Below, piece after piece: positions 33,976-42,795 of a DNA stretch of 64,000 nt. Position 1 is the first letter of the stretch, and every line of letters begins with the position of its first letter. The stretch is from an uncultured Desulfovibrio sp. (GTDB lineage Bacteria > Desulfobacterota > Desulfovibrionia > Desulfovibrionales > Desulfovibrionaceae), in contig CAKTDV010000004.1 in NCBI GenBank assembly GCA_934546745.1, positions 62,001 through 126,000 of the forward strand. The letters run 5' to 3'. Made by a program: the position numbers and the translations under genes. The notes below the pieces were generated by a model, which was not told the origin of the DNA, ran no database searches, and was given only the letters and a program-made list of their open reading frames with translations.

Positions 33976-34091
33976 GATTTTTCTCCTTATGGGGTAAGCG
34001 GTTGAAAACACTCTATCCGCACCAAAGGCTATTTGTCTAGCCCACCAACGGCTTATGGCCGCCAGAGCAAGTCAAGGCCAGGGCAAATTTT

Positions 34092-34667
34092 CTACGGTGT
34101 TCGCCCCATGCCGCGTTGCCGCTGAGGCGTTTTCCCCAAGCCCGCCTCAAGATTTTTAATGTATTCCTTTCTGATGAAATCCAGCGCATCTCTTCGACGG
34201 GAGAGATACAGCTTCAGCGCCGGTGATTGCGTGTTATCGATCTGTTCTTTTATTTGAGCTTTCAGGTTTTTAATGGCATTTCGAACCATATCCGTGGAGG
34301 GAATTTTAGAGGGAAGCGTTCCACCTCCTATTTCTTCCAGAAATTTTTTCGCACCGTCTGGCGTGGCGGTTTCCGCGAAGTGGTGTGAAACGCCAATAAC
34401 CAGTGCTATTGCCGAAGTTCGACGCTCTGTAGCTCCAAAACACTCCATATCGCGTTTGATTGCTATATGTTCGAGAGTAAAGAGCTGCTGGACATCTCCT
34501 TGAGAAATAGCGTCAGACAAAATTTTTGTCAGCATTTTTGCTTCGTGGGTAATACGCTTTCCTTCTTCGGTATTAAAAAGGTTAGCTTGTGCTTTTTGAA
34601 GCGAAGTGCCAAAAGCAATGCTGGCGTCAATCAGATCAATATTATTTTTCAAGCCACGTTTTACCAT
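34092..34667 (-). CDS. B-type small ICE protein, copy 2
   Basis: A 191-aa helical protein: RGLKNNIDLI start, LFTLEHIAIKRDMECFGATE centre, SPALKLYLSRRRDALDFI late motif and the tail PQRQRGMGRTP. That tail is almost identical to the relaxase end (PRQRQRGLGRTQ). The gene overlaps its A partner by 26 bp. Function unknown. Confidence 0.68.
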   Translation of the reverse strand: MVKRGLKNNIDLIDASIAFGTSLQKAQANLFNTEEGKRITHEAKMLTKILSDAISQGDVQQLFTLEHIAIKRDMECFGATERRTSAIALVIGVSHHFAETATPDGAKKFLEEIGGGTLPSKIPSTDMVRNAIKNLKAQIKEQIDNTQSPALKLYLSRRRDALDFIRKEYIKNLEAGLGKTPQRQRGMGRTP

Positions 34668-34917
34668 ATGTTTTTACCGCCTCATAGAGATTGTACTGCC
34701 TTTCAAGAAGAAATCCAAGACCATAAAAACTTTTCAGGTCATCAAGCGTACTTGCGGGGATGGGGATTTCCTGAACCATGCGCGCCGCGCTGGCGAAATC
34801 TTCCGCTTCCCCATATTCGTCAAGGCGATCCCAGAGCTTTGCTTCCTCTTCCTCACTCACGGGACGGATGTTGGGGGCCGGGTATCCTTGGGCCATGAGT
34901 TCCTCGACAAGCGTCAT
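34642..34917 (-). CDS. A-type small ICE protein, copy 2
   Basis: A 91-aa acidic protein: LVEELMAQGYPAPNIRPVSEEEE, then LDDLKSFYGLGFLLERQYNL and YGKTWLEK at the end. AGGAGG precedes the ATG at 34917. It is paralogous to 33,715-33,975 and to the N-terminal half of 36,138-36,704. It starts the A2-B2 pair. Confidence 0.68.
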   Translation of the reverse strand: MTLVEELMAQGYPAPNIRPVSEEEEAKLWDRLDEYGEAEDFASAARMVQEIPIPASTLDDLKSFYGLGFLLERQYNLYEAVKTYGKTWLEK

Positions 34918-35035
34918 GGTGAAACCTCCTAACATTTTGATATAATAGCCTTTATATTGTATCGCAGGGTTTGTCAATGACAAAAAGGGCGGCCTCAGCC
35001 GCCCCTTGTGTGTCTTTGCATGGGGTGGGCGCGGT

Positions 35036-36145
35036 CTAGCGCGCCACCCCTAACGCCTGTCCGCGTGACAGGTTTTTGTCATGGGCAAGCTCCTTTTTCA
35101 TGACTTCCAATCCCTCTTTGCGGCGAGAGTAGTAGAGTTTTTGCGCCGGTGACACCGCTTCCCTGATTTTCTCAACCAGACGTGACTTCAGGAGTTTCAC
35201 GCAGTCGTTGATTCTTTCGACCAGGGGTTTTCTGGCTTCCCTGGTTTTTTCGGCCTGCGGCGCTTGCCGTTCCCGCTCCTCCCGCTGTATCGAGAGAGCG
35301 GCATCCAGCCGGTCGCCGAAGCGCTGTTCGATCGCCTCAAGCTCCTCTTTCTGTTGCCGTTCCTCTTCAGGCGTGGGCACGTGGCCGTCATGCGATTTGC
35401 TTCCGTACAGGGAGCCGAGCAGTTCGTCTCTCCGATCCAGCAGACGGCGCTCTTCCTTGGTCAAAGCAAGCGGCGTGGCTTGCCGTTCCCGTTCTTCTTG
35501 GCGTTCGCGCATGCGAATTGCGATAGCCGAATCCAGCCGGTCTCCAAAATGCTGTTCGATCGCGTCGCGCTCTTTCTCAAGAATGATCTGCGCGGCGTGG
35601 GGGATGCGGGTATCAGCGTCCAGATCGTACAGCTCTTCGCGCCTGTCCAGCAGGCGGCGATCCTCATCGCTCAACAGGCGGCGTTCCGCGTCGGTCAGGG
35701 GCGGCAGTCCGGCCGCCCGCTCCTGTTCCTGGGAGTTCCGTTCCCGCTCCTTCCTCTGTATCGAGAGAGCGGCATCCAGCCGGTCGCCGAAGCGCTGTTC
35801 AATCGCCTCAAGCTCCTTTTTCTGTTGCCGTTCCTCTTCAGGCGTGGGCATGTGGTCGTCATGCGATTTGCTTCCGTACAGGGAGCCGAGCAGCTCGTCT
35901 CTCCGATCCAGCAGTCGACGTTCTTCATTGGTCAAAGTAAGCGGCGGGGCTTGCCGTTCCCGATCCTCCCGCCATAGGGCGATAGCGGGATCCAACCGGT
36001 CTCCGAAATGCTGTTCGATTGCATCGCGCTCTTTCTCAAGAAGGAGCTGCGCGGCGTGGGGGATGCGTTCATCAGCGTCCAGAGCGTACAGCTCATCGCG
36101 CCTGTCCAGCAGGCGAAGTTCCTCATCGGTCAGTCTTTCAGGCAT
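35036..36145 (-). CDS. Internally repeated charged protein with conserved basic tail
   Basis: The 369-aa protein has two long tandem repeats of about 157 residues, each with two subunits: LLDRRDELY-LDAD-RIPHAA then LLDRRDELLGSLYGSKSHD, both leading to AIEQ-FGDRLD. It is very rich in Glu and Arg and probably helical. The end (SPAQKLYYSRRKEGLEVMKK, then LSRGQALGVAR) matches the B-type late motif. The start at 36145 follows GAGGAAC and overlaps the previous gene, which lacks this tail; the two may together equal a B protein. Function unknown. Confidence 0.65.
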   Translation of the reverse strand: MPERLTDEELRLLDRRDELYALDADERIPHAAQLLLEKERDAIEQHFGDRLDPAIALWREDRERQAPPLTLTNEERRLLDRRDELLGSLYGSKSHDDHMPTPEEERQQKKELEAIEQRFGDRLDAALSIQRKERERNSQEQERAAGLPPLTDAERRLLSDEDRRLLDRREELYDLDADTRIPHAAQIILEKERDAIEQHFGDRLDSAIAIRMRERQEERERQATPLALTKEERRLLDRRDELLGSLYGSKSHDGHVPTPEEERQQKEELEAIEQRFGDRLDAALSIQREERERQAPQAEKTREARKPLVERINDCVKLLKSRLVEKIREAVSPAQKLYYSRRKEGLEVMKKELAHDKNLSRGQALGVAR

Positions 36146-36704
36146 GGTGTTCCTCGTGGGCTTCAAACGATTGCAGGAGGGCGGCGACCTCGGTCAACTC
36201 CGCCGAATGCTTGGCCGGGGTACCGGCGATAACCATATCCCGCTCAATGGCCGCGAGTTCCAGCAGGCAGATCGACTTGCTGTCCTTTTGGGCCATCACG
36301 GCTGTCAGGGCCGCCGTCAGGGCTTTGAGGATAATCTCGTTGTGGGGGTTCTCCAGCAGCAAATCACCCGCAATGATGCTTGCTACAACGGCATCGGGAA
36401 TTTTCTCCCAATGCCCCGCACGGGGATGGCTATCCGACTGGAGCCAGCTTTCGCCGAACATGCTGACCGCTTCGGCCAGGTTGAAACGCTTCTGGAGCAG
36501 AAAGCCCAGCCCCACATAGCGCTTCAGGCAGTCAAGCACGTGTCCGCTGACAGGGTAGTCGCCACACAGACGGCATATCCCGGAAAAGTCCCGTTTGGCG
36601 GCGAGTTCTTCAATGCGCCCGGAAAGCGCGGCCAGGTCCGGTTCACTGACAGGATGGACAACGGGATCCGGGCAGCCGTGGGCTATCAGTTCGTTGAGTA
36701 TCAT
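36138..36704 (-). CDS. A-B fusion member of the small ICE protein family
   Basis: In this 188-aa protein residues 1-88 follow the A type (LNELIAHGCPDPVVHPVSE, LDCLKRYVGLGFLLQKRFNL, FGESWLQ) and the rest follows the B type (LLLENPHNEIILKALTAAL, LLELAAIERDMVIAGTPAK), but it lacks the basic B tail. AAAGGA precedes the start at 36704. Its stop overlaps the repeat protein, which carries the missing tail. Confidence 0.65.
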   Translation of the reverse strand: MILNELIAHGCPDPVVHPVSEPDLAALSGRIEELAAKRDFSGICRLCGDYPVSGHVLDCLKRYVGLGFLLQKRFNLAEAVSMFGESWLQSDSHPRAGHWEKIPDAVVASIIAGDLLLENPHNEIILKALTAALTAVMAQKDSKSICLLELAAIERDMVIAGTPAKHSAELTEVAALLQSFEAHEEHHA

Positions 36705-36760
36705 GGTTTTCCTTTGATGACGGGTTGGCCGGAAGCCCGGCCAGCCGGAGGCAGAAGGGA

Positions 36761-37693
36761 TCAAAGAGCGGCCAAGGCTTCAAGGATAGCCGCAACGCCT
36801 ACATAGCTTTCCAACTTCAGAAAATAGTCGTCAATCTGGTCTGCGCTCTTCTCGGACTTGGGCAGGATCAGCCCGGACACACCCAACGAGGCATCAAGCG
36901 TGAAGTCAAGCGGCAAATCAGGGAAATCAGCGCTCGTGGCCACAAGCCGCAATTTCTGGATTCTCAACCCTTCATCCAGAGCTTGAGACACGGCATGGAG
37001 ATTGTTCTGCACGGCAATCAGCGCTTTGTCCTCTTCCTGCTGGCTTGTGGCAAGACTTGCCGTGCCGAAAGGCGTCAGGGAGTAGCCCGCGCAAGAGAAC
37101 TCTCCAGTCCGGCAGATTTCCGCAAAAACCGCTGTCAGATCATTTTTCGGCGTCAAGGCTTGGGGCAAAATGCCAAACGTCTTTTGAAAGAGCGAAAAGA
37201 CAGCCTCGATGCTTTTTGCGGAGATCGTTGACAGAAAAAGACGACCGGAGGACATATCCCATATGCAATCCGTCAGGGTCGGAATAAAGGGGGCCTGGCT
37301 TGTCAGCTTGGCGGTGATCGCCTCTTTCAAGTCCTTCCTATCCTTGCCCGTGATCTTTTCCCCGTTTGCCTCTTTTTCAAGCAACGTTTCCGCAAGCAGG
37401 AGCTTCACAGCGGCAGCCGATGCCTTGCGCGTATCCACGCGCAGGGAAAACGCCGGAAAACTCGAAACTTCAAGGCCGAAATTAAAATCGTAATCAAGTG
37501 GCGATCCGAGACCGACCCAACCCAACCGCACACCGTCAGCCTGAATTTCAGGCGTGAAGGCGTGGGCCTTGAGAACATCGAAAGGCAACAAGGGATGTTC
37601 CTTTTCCCTTTTGCCGTTAGGTGAAAGCTTTGCGGGATCGGCCTTGCACAGCGTCAAGGCCGTGCTGTTGCTCATGAATCCGGGCATAGTCAC
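36761..37693 (-). CDS. RdgC-like protein
   Basis: A 310-aa soluble protein whose pattern resembles recombination-associated RdgC: an early HAFTPEIQADGVRLGWVGLG segment, a central LKEAITAKL region, CIWDMSSGRLFLSTISAKSIEAVF, and an acidic, Leu-rich end. RdgC binds dsDNA and limits RecA, which would suit an element that transfers single-stranded DNA. The match is by eye only and could be wrong; no catalytic motif is expected. It follows the topoisomerase gene in the same direction. Confidence 0.5.
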   Translation of the reverse strand: MTMPGFMSNSTALTLCKADPAKLSPNGKREKEHPLLPFDVLKAHAFTPEIQADGVRLGWVGLGSPLDYDFNFGLEVSSFPAFSLRVDTRKASAAAVKLLLAETLLEKEANGEKITGKDRKDLKEAITAKLTSQAPFIPTLTDCIWDMSSGRLFLSTISAKSIEAVFSLFQKTFGILPQALTPKNDLTAVFAEICRTGEFSCAGYSLTPFGTASLATSQQEEDKALIAVQNNLHAVSQALDEGLRIQKLRLVATSADFPDLPLDFTLDASLGVSGLILPKSEKSADQIDDYFLKLESYVGVAAILEALAAL

Positions 37694-37699
37694 TCCTTG

Positions 37700-39844
37700 T
37701 TATTTGAGCGGATTATCATAGTCTGGCGTTCCATCCTCCTTGACCCAATAGCCTTGCTTGCAGTGAGGATAGCCCGAACAGTTGAATTTTTTATAAGGTT
37801 TGCCTGCGCGGCTCGTGCCCTCAAAGAGTGAAAGCGGTTTGCCGCACTTCCGGCATGTGTGTTCAGACAACTCGCGGGGCTTGCGGGCCACGGGCTTGCC
37901 GTCCACGTTGTCATAGGTAGTGCCGCATTCCTTGTCCGAGCAGGCAAAGAAGTCATAGGCGCGACCGTTCTTCTCTCCCTTGATATGGTTGAGCGGCTTG
38001 CCGCATTTTTCGCACGGAAATTCAGTCTGAGCGGGCTTTTCCCGCTTTGCGCCGGGGCGGCCTTCCGCATCGGCAAAAGACGCGCCACAGGCTTTGCAGG
38101 CCCAATAATTATAGCCTTTCTCCCTGGAGTAGAGATGCTTAAACTGCTCCCTGTTGCCGCATTCCGGGCAGGGGATCGCCGTCTTTTCCCTGAACATGTC
38201 CAGTTCCGCCATGAGCTTGTCATAGGCGGGGCGCACACAACCGGCATAGGAGGTTTTGCCGCTGGCCACGCCGTCCAGGGCGGCCTCAAGCTCTCTGGTG
38301 AACTCAAGGTTCATGAAGGAAAAAACGGGGAGCATGGCGGCCACAAGGGCTTCTCCCCGTGGCGTGGGAACAAGCCAGCCCTTTTCCTCCCGCAGGTAGG
38401 CTTTCTGGGCAATGATGTTGTCCAGAATGGCCGCATAGGTCGCGGGGCGTCCTATGCCGCGTTTTTCCATTTCCCTGATGAGCGTCGTCTGCTTGTAGCG
38501 CGGCTTGGGCTTGGTTTTTTTCGTGGAGACCACACCCTGTTGCACGACGGCCTTTGCGCCTTCTTTCAGCAGGGGGACGCTGTTGGCCGGTTCGGCCTCC
38601 TCCTCTCCGGCGGCGTCGCCCGGCATGACCTGTTTCCAGCCCGCCTTGACAAGGGTGCGCCCTCTGGCCTCAAAGATTGCCTGTTTGCCGTCCACATCCG
38701 CGCCGAGCCGGGCCACGCGCACGGCAAAAACGGCATCCGCCAACTGGCAGGCCAGAGCGCGCAGCCGGATAAGCGCGTACAGGGCCTTTTCATCCGCGTT
38801 TTCTCCGGCCTCTTCCACGTCGATATGCGTGGGCCTGACAGCCTCATGCGCCTCCTGCGCCCCGTCCTTGCTCTTCCACGTCCGGGCCTTGTCCGGCAAA
38901 GGCAAGCCCTGGGCGTCGGCATAGGCGCGGATTTCCGCAATGGCCGTTTCGGAAAGATTCGGACTGTCCGTCCGCATATAGGTGATATGCCCGGCTTCAT
39001 AGAGCTTCTGGGCAAGCTCCATCGTCCTTTTGGGCGTGAACTTCAGCGCGTTTCCGGCCGCCTGCTGCAAGCTGGAGGTGGTGAACGGGGCGGGCGGGGC
39101 CGCGGACGCCTCCTTTTCAGAAAACGCGAGGACATCCAGACTTTTTACTGCGGCAACACGGTCGGCCACGGCCTTGTCAAGCACATAGGGGTTGTCGTCT
39201 TCCAGCCATCCTTCCCTGGGCAGCCAGACCGCGTTCCAGCCTTCGGCGACATTTTCCACACGGTCAAAGGTCAGTTCCACGCCGTAATGCGTCGTGGAGA
39301 CGAAGGTTTTGATCTCATGCTCACGGTCAACGACAATCCGCACGGCGGGACTCTGGACACGCCCGGCGGACATGCGGCTTTCGGAGCAGGCGCGGGAAAG
39401 CGGCCCGGAGACCCTGTACCCCACAAGTCTGTCCAGCGCCCGGCGGGCCTCCTGCGCTTGCACCAGCGCCATGTCTATGGCGCGGGGCGCGGCGATACCG
39501 GCCTCGACGTCCTCCTTGGTGATGGCCGTATAGGTCACACGCTTATAGGACGACAGGCCGAGTACCTCCTTGAGATGCCACGCGATGGCCTCCCCTTCGC
39601 GGTCGGGGTCGGACGCCAGATAGACCTCATCCGCCTCGTTGGCCAATGCCTTGAGCCTGGCCACAACGTCCTTTTTGTCCGGCGTCACCTGGTAGACGGG
39701 GCGGAAGTCAGGCGGTTCGATGCCGTAACCGTCGTTGGGCAGATCGCGGATATGCCCCACGGACGCGGTCACGCGCCATTCCGAAGAGAGAAAGCTTTGC
39801 AGTTTCTTGATTTTGCCCGGACTTTCCACAATCAGCAGTTTCAC
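37700..39844 (-). CDS. Type IA DNA topoisomerase
   Basis: The 714-aa enzyme relaxes or decatenates DNA by single-strand passage. A Toprim domain at the N-terminus (LLIVESPGK, ASDPDREGEA) is followed by the catalytic core, with active Tyr in ITYMRTDSPNLS near 287. The C-terminus holds three Cys4-type zinc ribbons (about 575-705). ICE- and plasmid-borne enzymes of this kind accompany conjugation. It overlaps the start of the RdgC-like gene region by order, and its own ATG overlaps the ArdC/primase stop. Confidence 0.93.
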   Translation of the reverse strand: MKLLIVESPGKIKKLQSFLSSEWRVTASVGHIRDLPNDGYGIEPPDFRPVYQVTPDKKDVVARLKALANEADEVYLASDPDREGEAIAWHLKEVLGLSSYKRVTYTAITKEDVEAGIAAPRAIDMALVQAQEARRALDRLVGYRVSGPLSRACSESRMSAGRVQSPAVRIVVDREHEIKTFVSTTHYGVELTFDRVENVAEGWNAVWLPREGWLEDDNPYVLDKAVADRVAAVKSLDVLAFSEKEASAAPPAPFTTSSLQQAAGNALKFTPKRTMELAQKLYEAGHITYMRTDSPNLSETAIAEIRAYADAQGLPLPDKARTWKSKDGAQEAHEAVRPTHIDVEEAGENADEKALYALIRLRALACQLADAVFAVRVARLGADVDGKQAIFEARGRTLVKAGWKQVMPGDAAGEEEAEPANSVPLLKEGAKAVVQQGVVSTKKTKPKPRYKQTTLIREMEKRGIGRPATYAAILDNIIAQKAYLREEKGWLVPTPRGEALVAAMLPVFSFMNLEFTRELEAALDGVASGKTSYAGCVRPAYDKLMAELDMFREKTAIPCPECGNREQFKHLYSREKGYNYWACKACGASFADAEGRPGAKREKPAQTEFPCEKCGKPLNHIKGEKNGRAYDFFACSDKECGTTYDNVDGKPVARKPRELSEHTCRKCGKPLSLFEGTSRAGKPYKKFNCSGYPHCKQGYWVKEDGTPDYDNPLK

Positions 39845-42108
39845 CGTTCCACTCCTTTTTCCTGTGCGCGCCCAAGCTGACGCCGTACCGCCTCAAGCCC
39901 GCGCGCCTTGTGCAAATCGTTGAAATCCGTCAGGCCCAGCGCCTTTTCCTTTTCCGTGAAGGTGGGAATCCTGACCGTGCCGCCCACGGCCCTGGCGGCC
40001 TTCATGGCCTGTTCCACGCCGATGTTGACGGCGTTCCTGTGATCGTTGTCGGCGGCGATGGTGATCTTGGCCTGCGGGAATTTCTCACGCAGCTTTCTGG
40101 CCACCGGCTCAAGATTGCCCGCGTCAAAGGACACGGCCACGGGGGATCCGGTGGCCATGTGCAGGCTTGCGCCGGTGGCGTACCCTTCGCACAGCACAAT
40201 CTCGCTCTTCTGGAGATCCTTCCCTTCGCCGCCCACCAGACAGAAGTTGCCCTTCTTCTCAACGCCTTTGGCAAAGGCTTTCTGGCCGTCCGGGGCAATG
40301 GCCTGAAAACCGCGCAATTCGCCGTCCACATTGTGGAGAGGCACGATGAGGTTGCCGCCGTCCTGTCTGGCCCCGAAAGGCTCGATACCTTTCTCCTCAA
40401 GGTAAGGCGTATGACTTGCCCGCTCAAAACCGTCCCACATGGCCTTGCAGCGTTGTGCCGCGGCATCGCGCTGCCGGGCGCGTTCGGCCTCAGCCGCTTT
40501 CAGGCGCTCCGCCCGTTCCGCGCGCTGTCGCTCCATTTCCTCTGGAGAAAGCCTGATGCCGGAGGCAACGAGCTTGATTCTCTCGCCCTGGGAATGGTTC
40601 TGCGCCCAGCCGGCCGGAATGCCGTCGGCATGGAGGCAGTATGCGCCGTCAAGGCCCCGGCCGTTTTTGGCCAGCAGTGGCACACGGTGGATCCGCCCGT
40701 CCATGACGGGCGCCTGCCCTTTCAGGTCAAGGCCCAGTTCGGCCAGTTTGGCGGCAAATTCCCGCGAGGGATCAAGATGCTCCTGCGCGGGCCGTTGCCG
40801 TTCCAGATCCGGCAGCCATCGTTGCAGCGGCGCGAGATCGGCCCCTTCGGGGGCGAACCAGCGCTTTTCGTTCCAGTCAAATTTCGCGCCGAGGCTCTTG
40901 GCGTCGTTCTTCTCCCGGTAGGGCACGGTCAGCCATGTCTTTTCCGTGGCGGGCCGCTTTTCCACCGGCAGGAATCTTTGCAGCGGGGCCATGTCGGTTC
41001 CCTCCGGGCAATACCACCGCTTTTCGCTGGCGTCCCAGCTGGCCCCAAGGGCTTTCGCCTCCTTCCGGGCGCTGTAGGGCACGGTCAGCCATGTCCTGAC
41101 CGGAGCGAGAACGGCCTTTTGCGGCCCGCGCGCGGCGTCGGGGTCTTGTCCGGGAGCCTCCCTGTCCGGTACGGCCGGACGCCGCCCCTTTTCCGCGACC
41201 GCTTCGCGCTCCGCCTGGAGCGTATGCTCATGGTCAAGGCCCATGACATATTCCTTGATATGCTCGGCATCGGCGCACGCGCGGAGGATCTCAAGCGGAT
41301 CGTCCTTCAAGTTCGCTATCCATGACTGGACATAGGCCGCGTGCTGGCCAGGATCGTGCCCAACGCCGATGTCCTGTCCGAGCATCCACGAGGCTATTTC
41401 CGCCCGCAGTTCCTCCCTGGCGTAAGCCTGTGAGCCGCGCGGCCCGAAATCGCGATCCATGCGGCTTTCATGCCCTGTCCAGTGCCCCAGCTCATGGAGC
41501 GCCGTTGCGTAGTATTTGTCGGGCGCGTCAAAGTTGCCCTTGGGCGGCAGATGTATTTCGTCTCTGGCGGGACTGTAGAACGCCCTGTCCGCCTGATCGT
41601 GCCTGATGACGGCCCCGGACCGGGCAAGAAGCTGTTCCGCCTTTTCCCGTGGTTCCCATTCGTAGAGCGGCCCGCTTTGCTCAAGGGGCGGCAGTCCCTC
41701 AACATCCACGGCGTTGAAGACGCGGTGAACCTTGATCATGGGGCGGTCAAGCCGCCGGGTCACACGTTCGGGATTGCCGTCCTCATCCAGGATGGGGCGG
41801 CCGTTCCCGTCCAGCCTGTCCTCCGTCACCTCCATGATGAAGTACTCAATGGGGACGGATCTGGCGCCCTTCCTGATCCTGTACCCCGCGTTGTTGGCCT
41901 GCCTGAACGTCATCCAGCGGGGATCCCCCGTGGAGAGCATGGACAGCCACAGACGGTTGCCGCCTTTGTAGGTGACGCCGGAGATGGGGTTGTGGGGCGC
42001 AAGCTCCTGGGAGGGCGTCCACGGCTTCTGCCAGGGGGCTGTGCCGCTTTCCAGCATTTTGATGACCTTGGCGGCAAACTCCTCATGAAAGACGCTACGG
42101 CTCGACAT
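39841..42108 (-). CDS. ArdC / zincin peptidase / DUF5710 / TOPRIM multidomain protein (TraC-like primase)
   Basis: The 755-aa protein combines several modules. Residues 1 to about 125 are ArdC-like ssDNA-binding (WQKPWTPSQ, YKGGNRLWL). A zincin-type region follows with HELGHWTGH near 204. Two Trp-rich DUF5710-like repeats (TWLTVPY, GAKFDWNEKRWFAPEG) lie at about 345-440. A Toprim primase-type domain lies at about 590-740 (CEGYATGASLH, IAADND). Such proteins protect incoming ssDNA from restriction and prime the complementary strand in the recipient. Its end QEKGVER matches other ICE tails, so it may be transported with the relaxase. Confidence 0.85.
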   Translation of the reverse strand: MSSRSVFHEEFAAKVIKMLESGTAPWQKPWTPSQELAPHNPISGVTYKGGNRLWLSMLSTGDPRWMTFRQANNAGYRIRKGARSVPIEYFIMEVTEDRLDGNGRPILDEDGNPERVTRRLDRPMIKVHRVFNAVDVEGLPPLEQSGPLYEWEPREKAEQLLARSGAVIRHDQADRAFYSPARDEIHLPPKGNFDAPDKYYATALHELGHWTGHESRMDRDFGPRGSQAYAREELRAEIASWMLGQDIGVGHDPGQHAAYVQSWIANLKDDPLEILRACADAEHIKEYVMGLDHEHTLQAEREAVAEKGRRPAVPDREAPGQDPDAARGPQKAVLAPVRTWLTVPYSARKEAKALGASWDASEKRWYCPEGTDMAPLQRFLPVEKRPATEKTWLTVPYREKNDAKSLGAKFDWNEKRWFAPEGADLAPLQRWLPDLERQRPAQEHLDPSREFAAKLAELGLDLKGQAPVMDGRIHRVPLLAKNGRGLDGAYCLHADGIPAGWAQNHSQGERIKLVASGIRLSPEEMERQRAERAERLKAAEAERARQRDAAAQRCKAMWDGFERASHTPYLEEKGIEPFGARQDGGNLIVPLHNVDGELRGFQAIAPDGQKAFAKGVEKKGNFCLVGGEGKDLQKSEIVLCEGYATGASLHMATGSPVAVSFDAGNLEPVARKLREKFPQAKITIAADNDHRNAVNIGVEQAMKAARAVGGTVRIPTFTEKEKALGLTDFNDLHKARGLEAVRRQLGRAQEKGVER

Positions 42109-42271
42109 CCGGCCCCTCCAGAATGTCCTCCAGAATGTCCTGGAGCGTCAGGGCGTCTTCCGTGAACGCGCCCATGGCCTCGGCCAGAGCGGGATCGAGT
42201 TCCACGGCATACCCGTCTTCCGCCTGCGAAAAAGCGTCGCGCGCGGCGGCATTGGCATGGTCCTTGTCCAT
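42095..42271 (-). CDS. Small acidic conserved ICE protein
   Basis: A 58-aa acidic protein, MDKDHANAAARDAF and later ALAEAMGAFTEDAL. It lies between traF and the primase gene and overlaps the primase start by 14 bp, suggesting translational coupling. It has no recognised domain. It could be a small partner or regulator of the primase-like protein. Confidence 0.6.
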   Translation of the reverse strand: MDKDHANAAARDAFSQAEDGYAVELDPALAEAMGAFTEDALTLQDILEDILEGPDVEP

Positions 42272-42792
42272 CAGCGTCCTCCTGTCGTGAAAACGGGAAT
42301 GTAGGCCGTGAGCCCGCCCAGGGGCACAAGGCCGAAATAGCGGCTGTCAAAACCGCCGGGGTGCGTGGTAAGGACGAGCGCCTTTCCGGCGGGAATGACG
42401 CCGTCCGTCAACAATGAGGGGGGCATGGGGCGGCCCTGTGAGTCCTCAGACAGGGCCGTGACAGGCCACAGGCAGCGCGGCCCGGAGGAGGGGCCGCAGA
42501 GAATGCCGTCCTCCGTCACCGTGACGGTATCCCCCGGCACGCCCGCCACATACTTCAGCAATGGACGTACCTGCCCACAGGAACCGGGCGCGACGTAGCC
42601 GCGTTCCCTGGCGAGCGTCGCGGCCGCGCCGTCAAGACAAAACCCGGCAATATCGCCCCGGACAGGCGACGCCGCCGAAGCCCTGTAGAGGCCCCGCGCA
42701 AGCGATGGGGTGACGTTGACGGCGTACCCTTCGCAGAGCCCGTAACCGGCAACGGCAATGAGCAACGCCAGAAGGAAGAAGGCGCTTCGCAT
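42271..42792 (-). CDS. traF: TraF conjugative signal peptidase-like protein
   Basis: A 173-aa membrane protein of the S26/TraF family. An N-terminal membrane span is followed by a Ser in NVTPSLARGLYR and a Lys in LLKYVAGVPGD (the Ser/Lys dyad), then a late HPGGFDSRYFG box. In RP4, TraF cyclises the pilin TrbC. It lies directly after traG. Confidence 0.88.
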   Translation of the reverse strand: MRSAFFLLALLIAVAGYGLCEGYAVNVTPSLARGLYRASAASPVRGDIAGFCLDGAAATLARERGYVAPGSCGQVRPLLKYVAGVPGDTVTVTEDGILCGPSSGPRCLWPVTALSEDSQGRPMPPSLLTDGVIPAGKALVLTTHPGGFDSRYFGLVPLGGLTAYIPVFTTGGR

Positions 42793-42795
42793 AGG

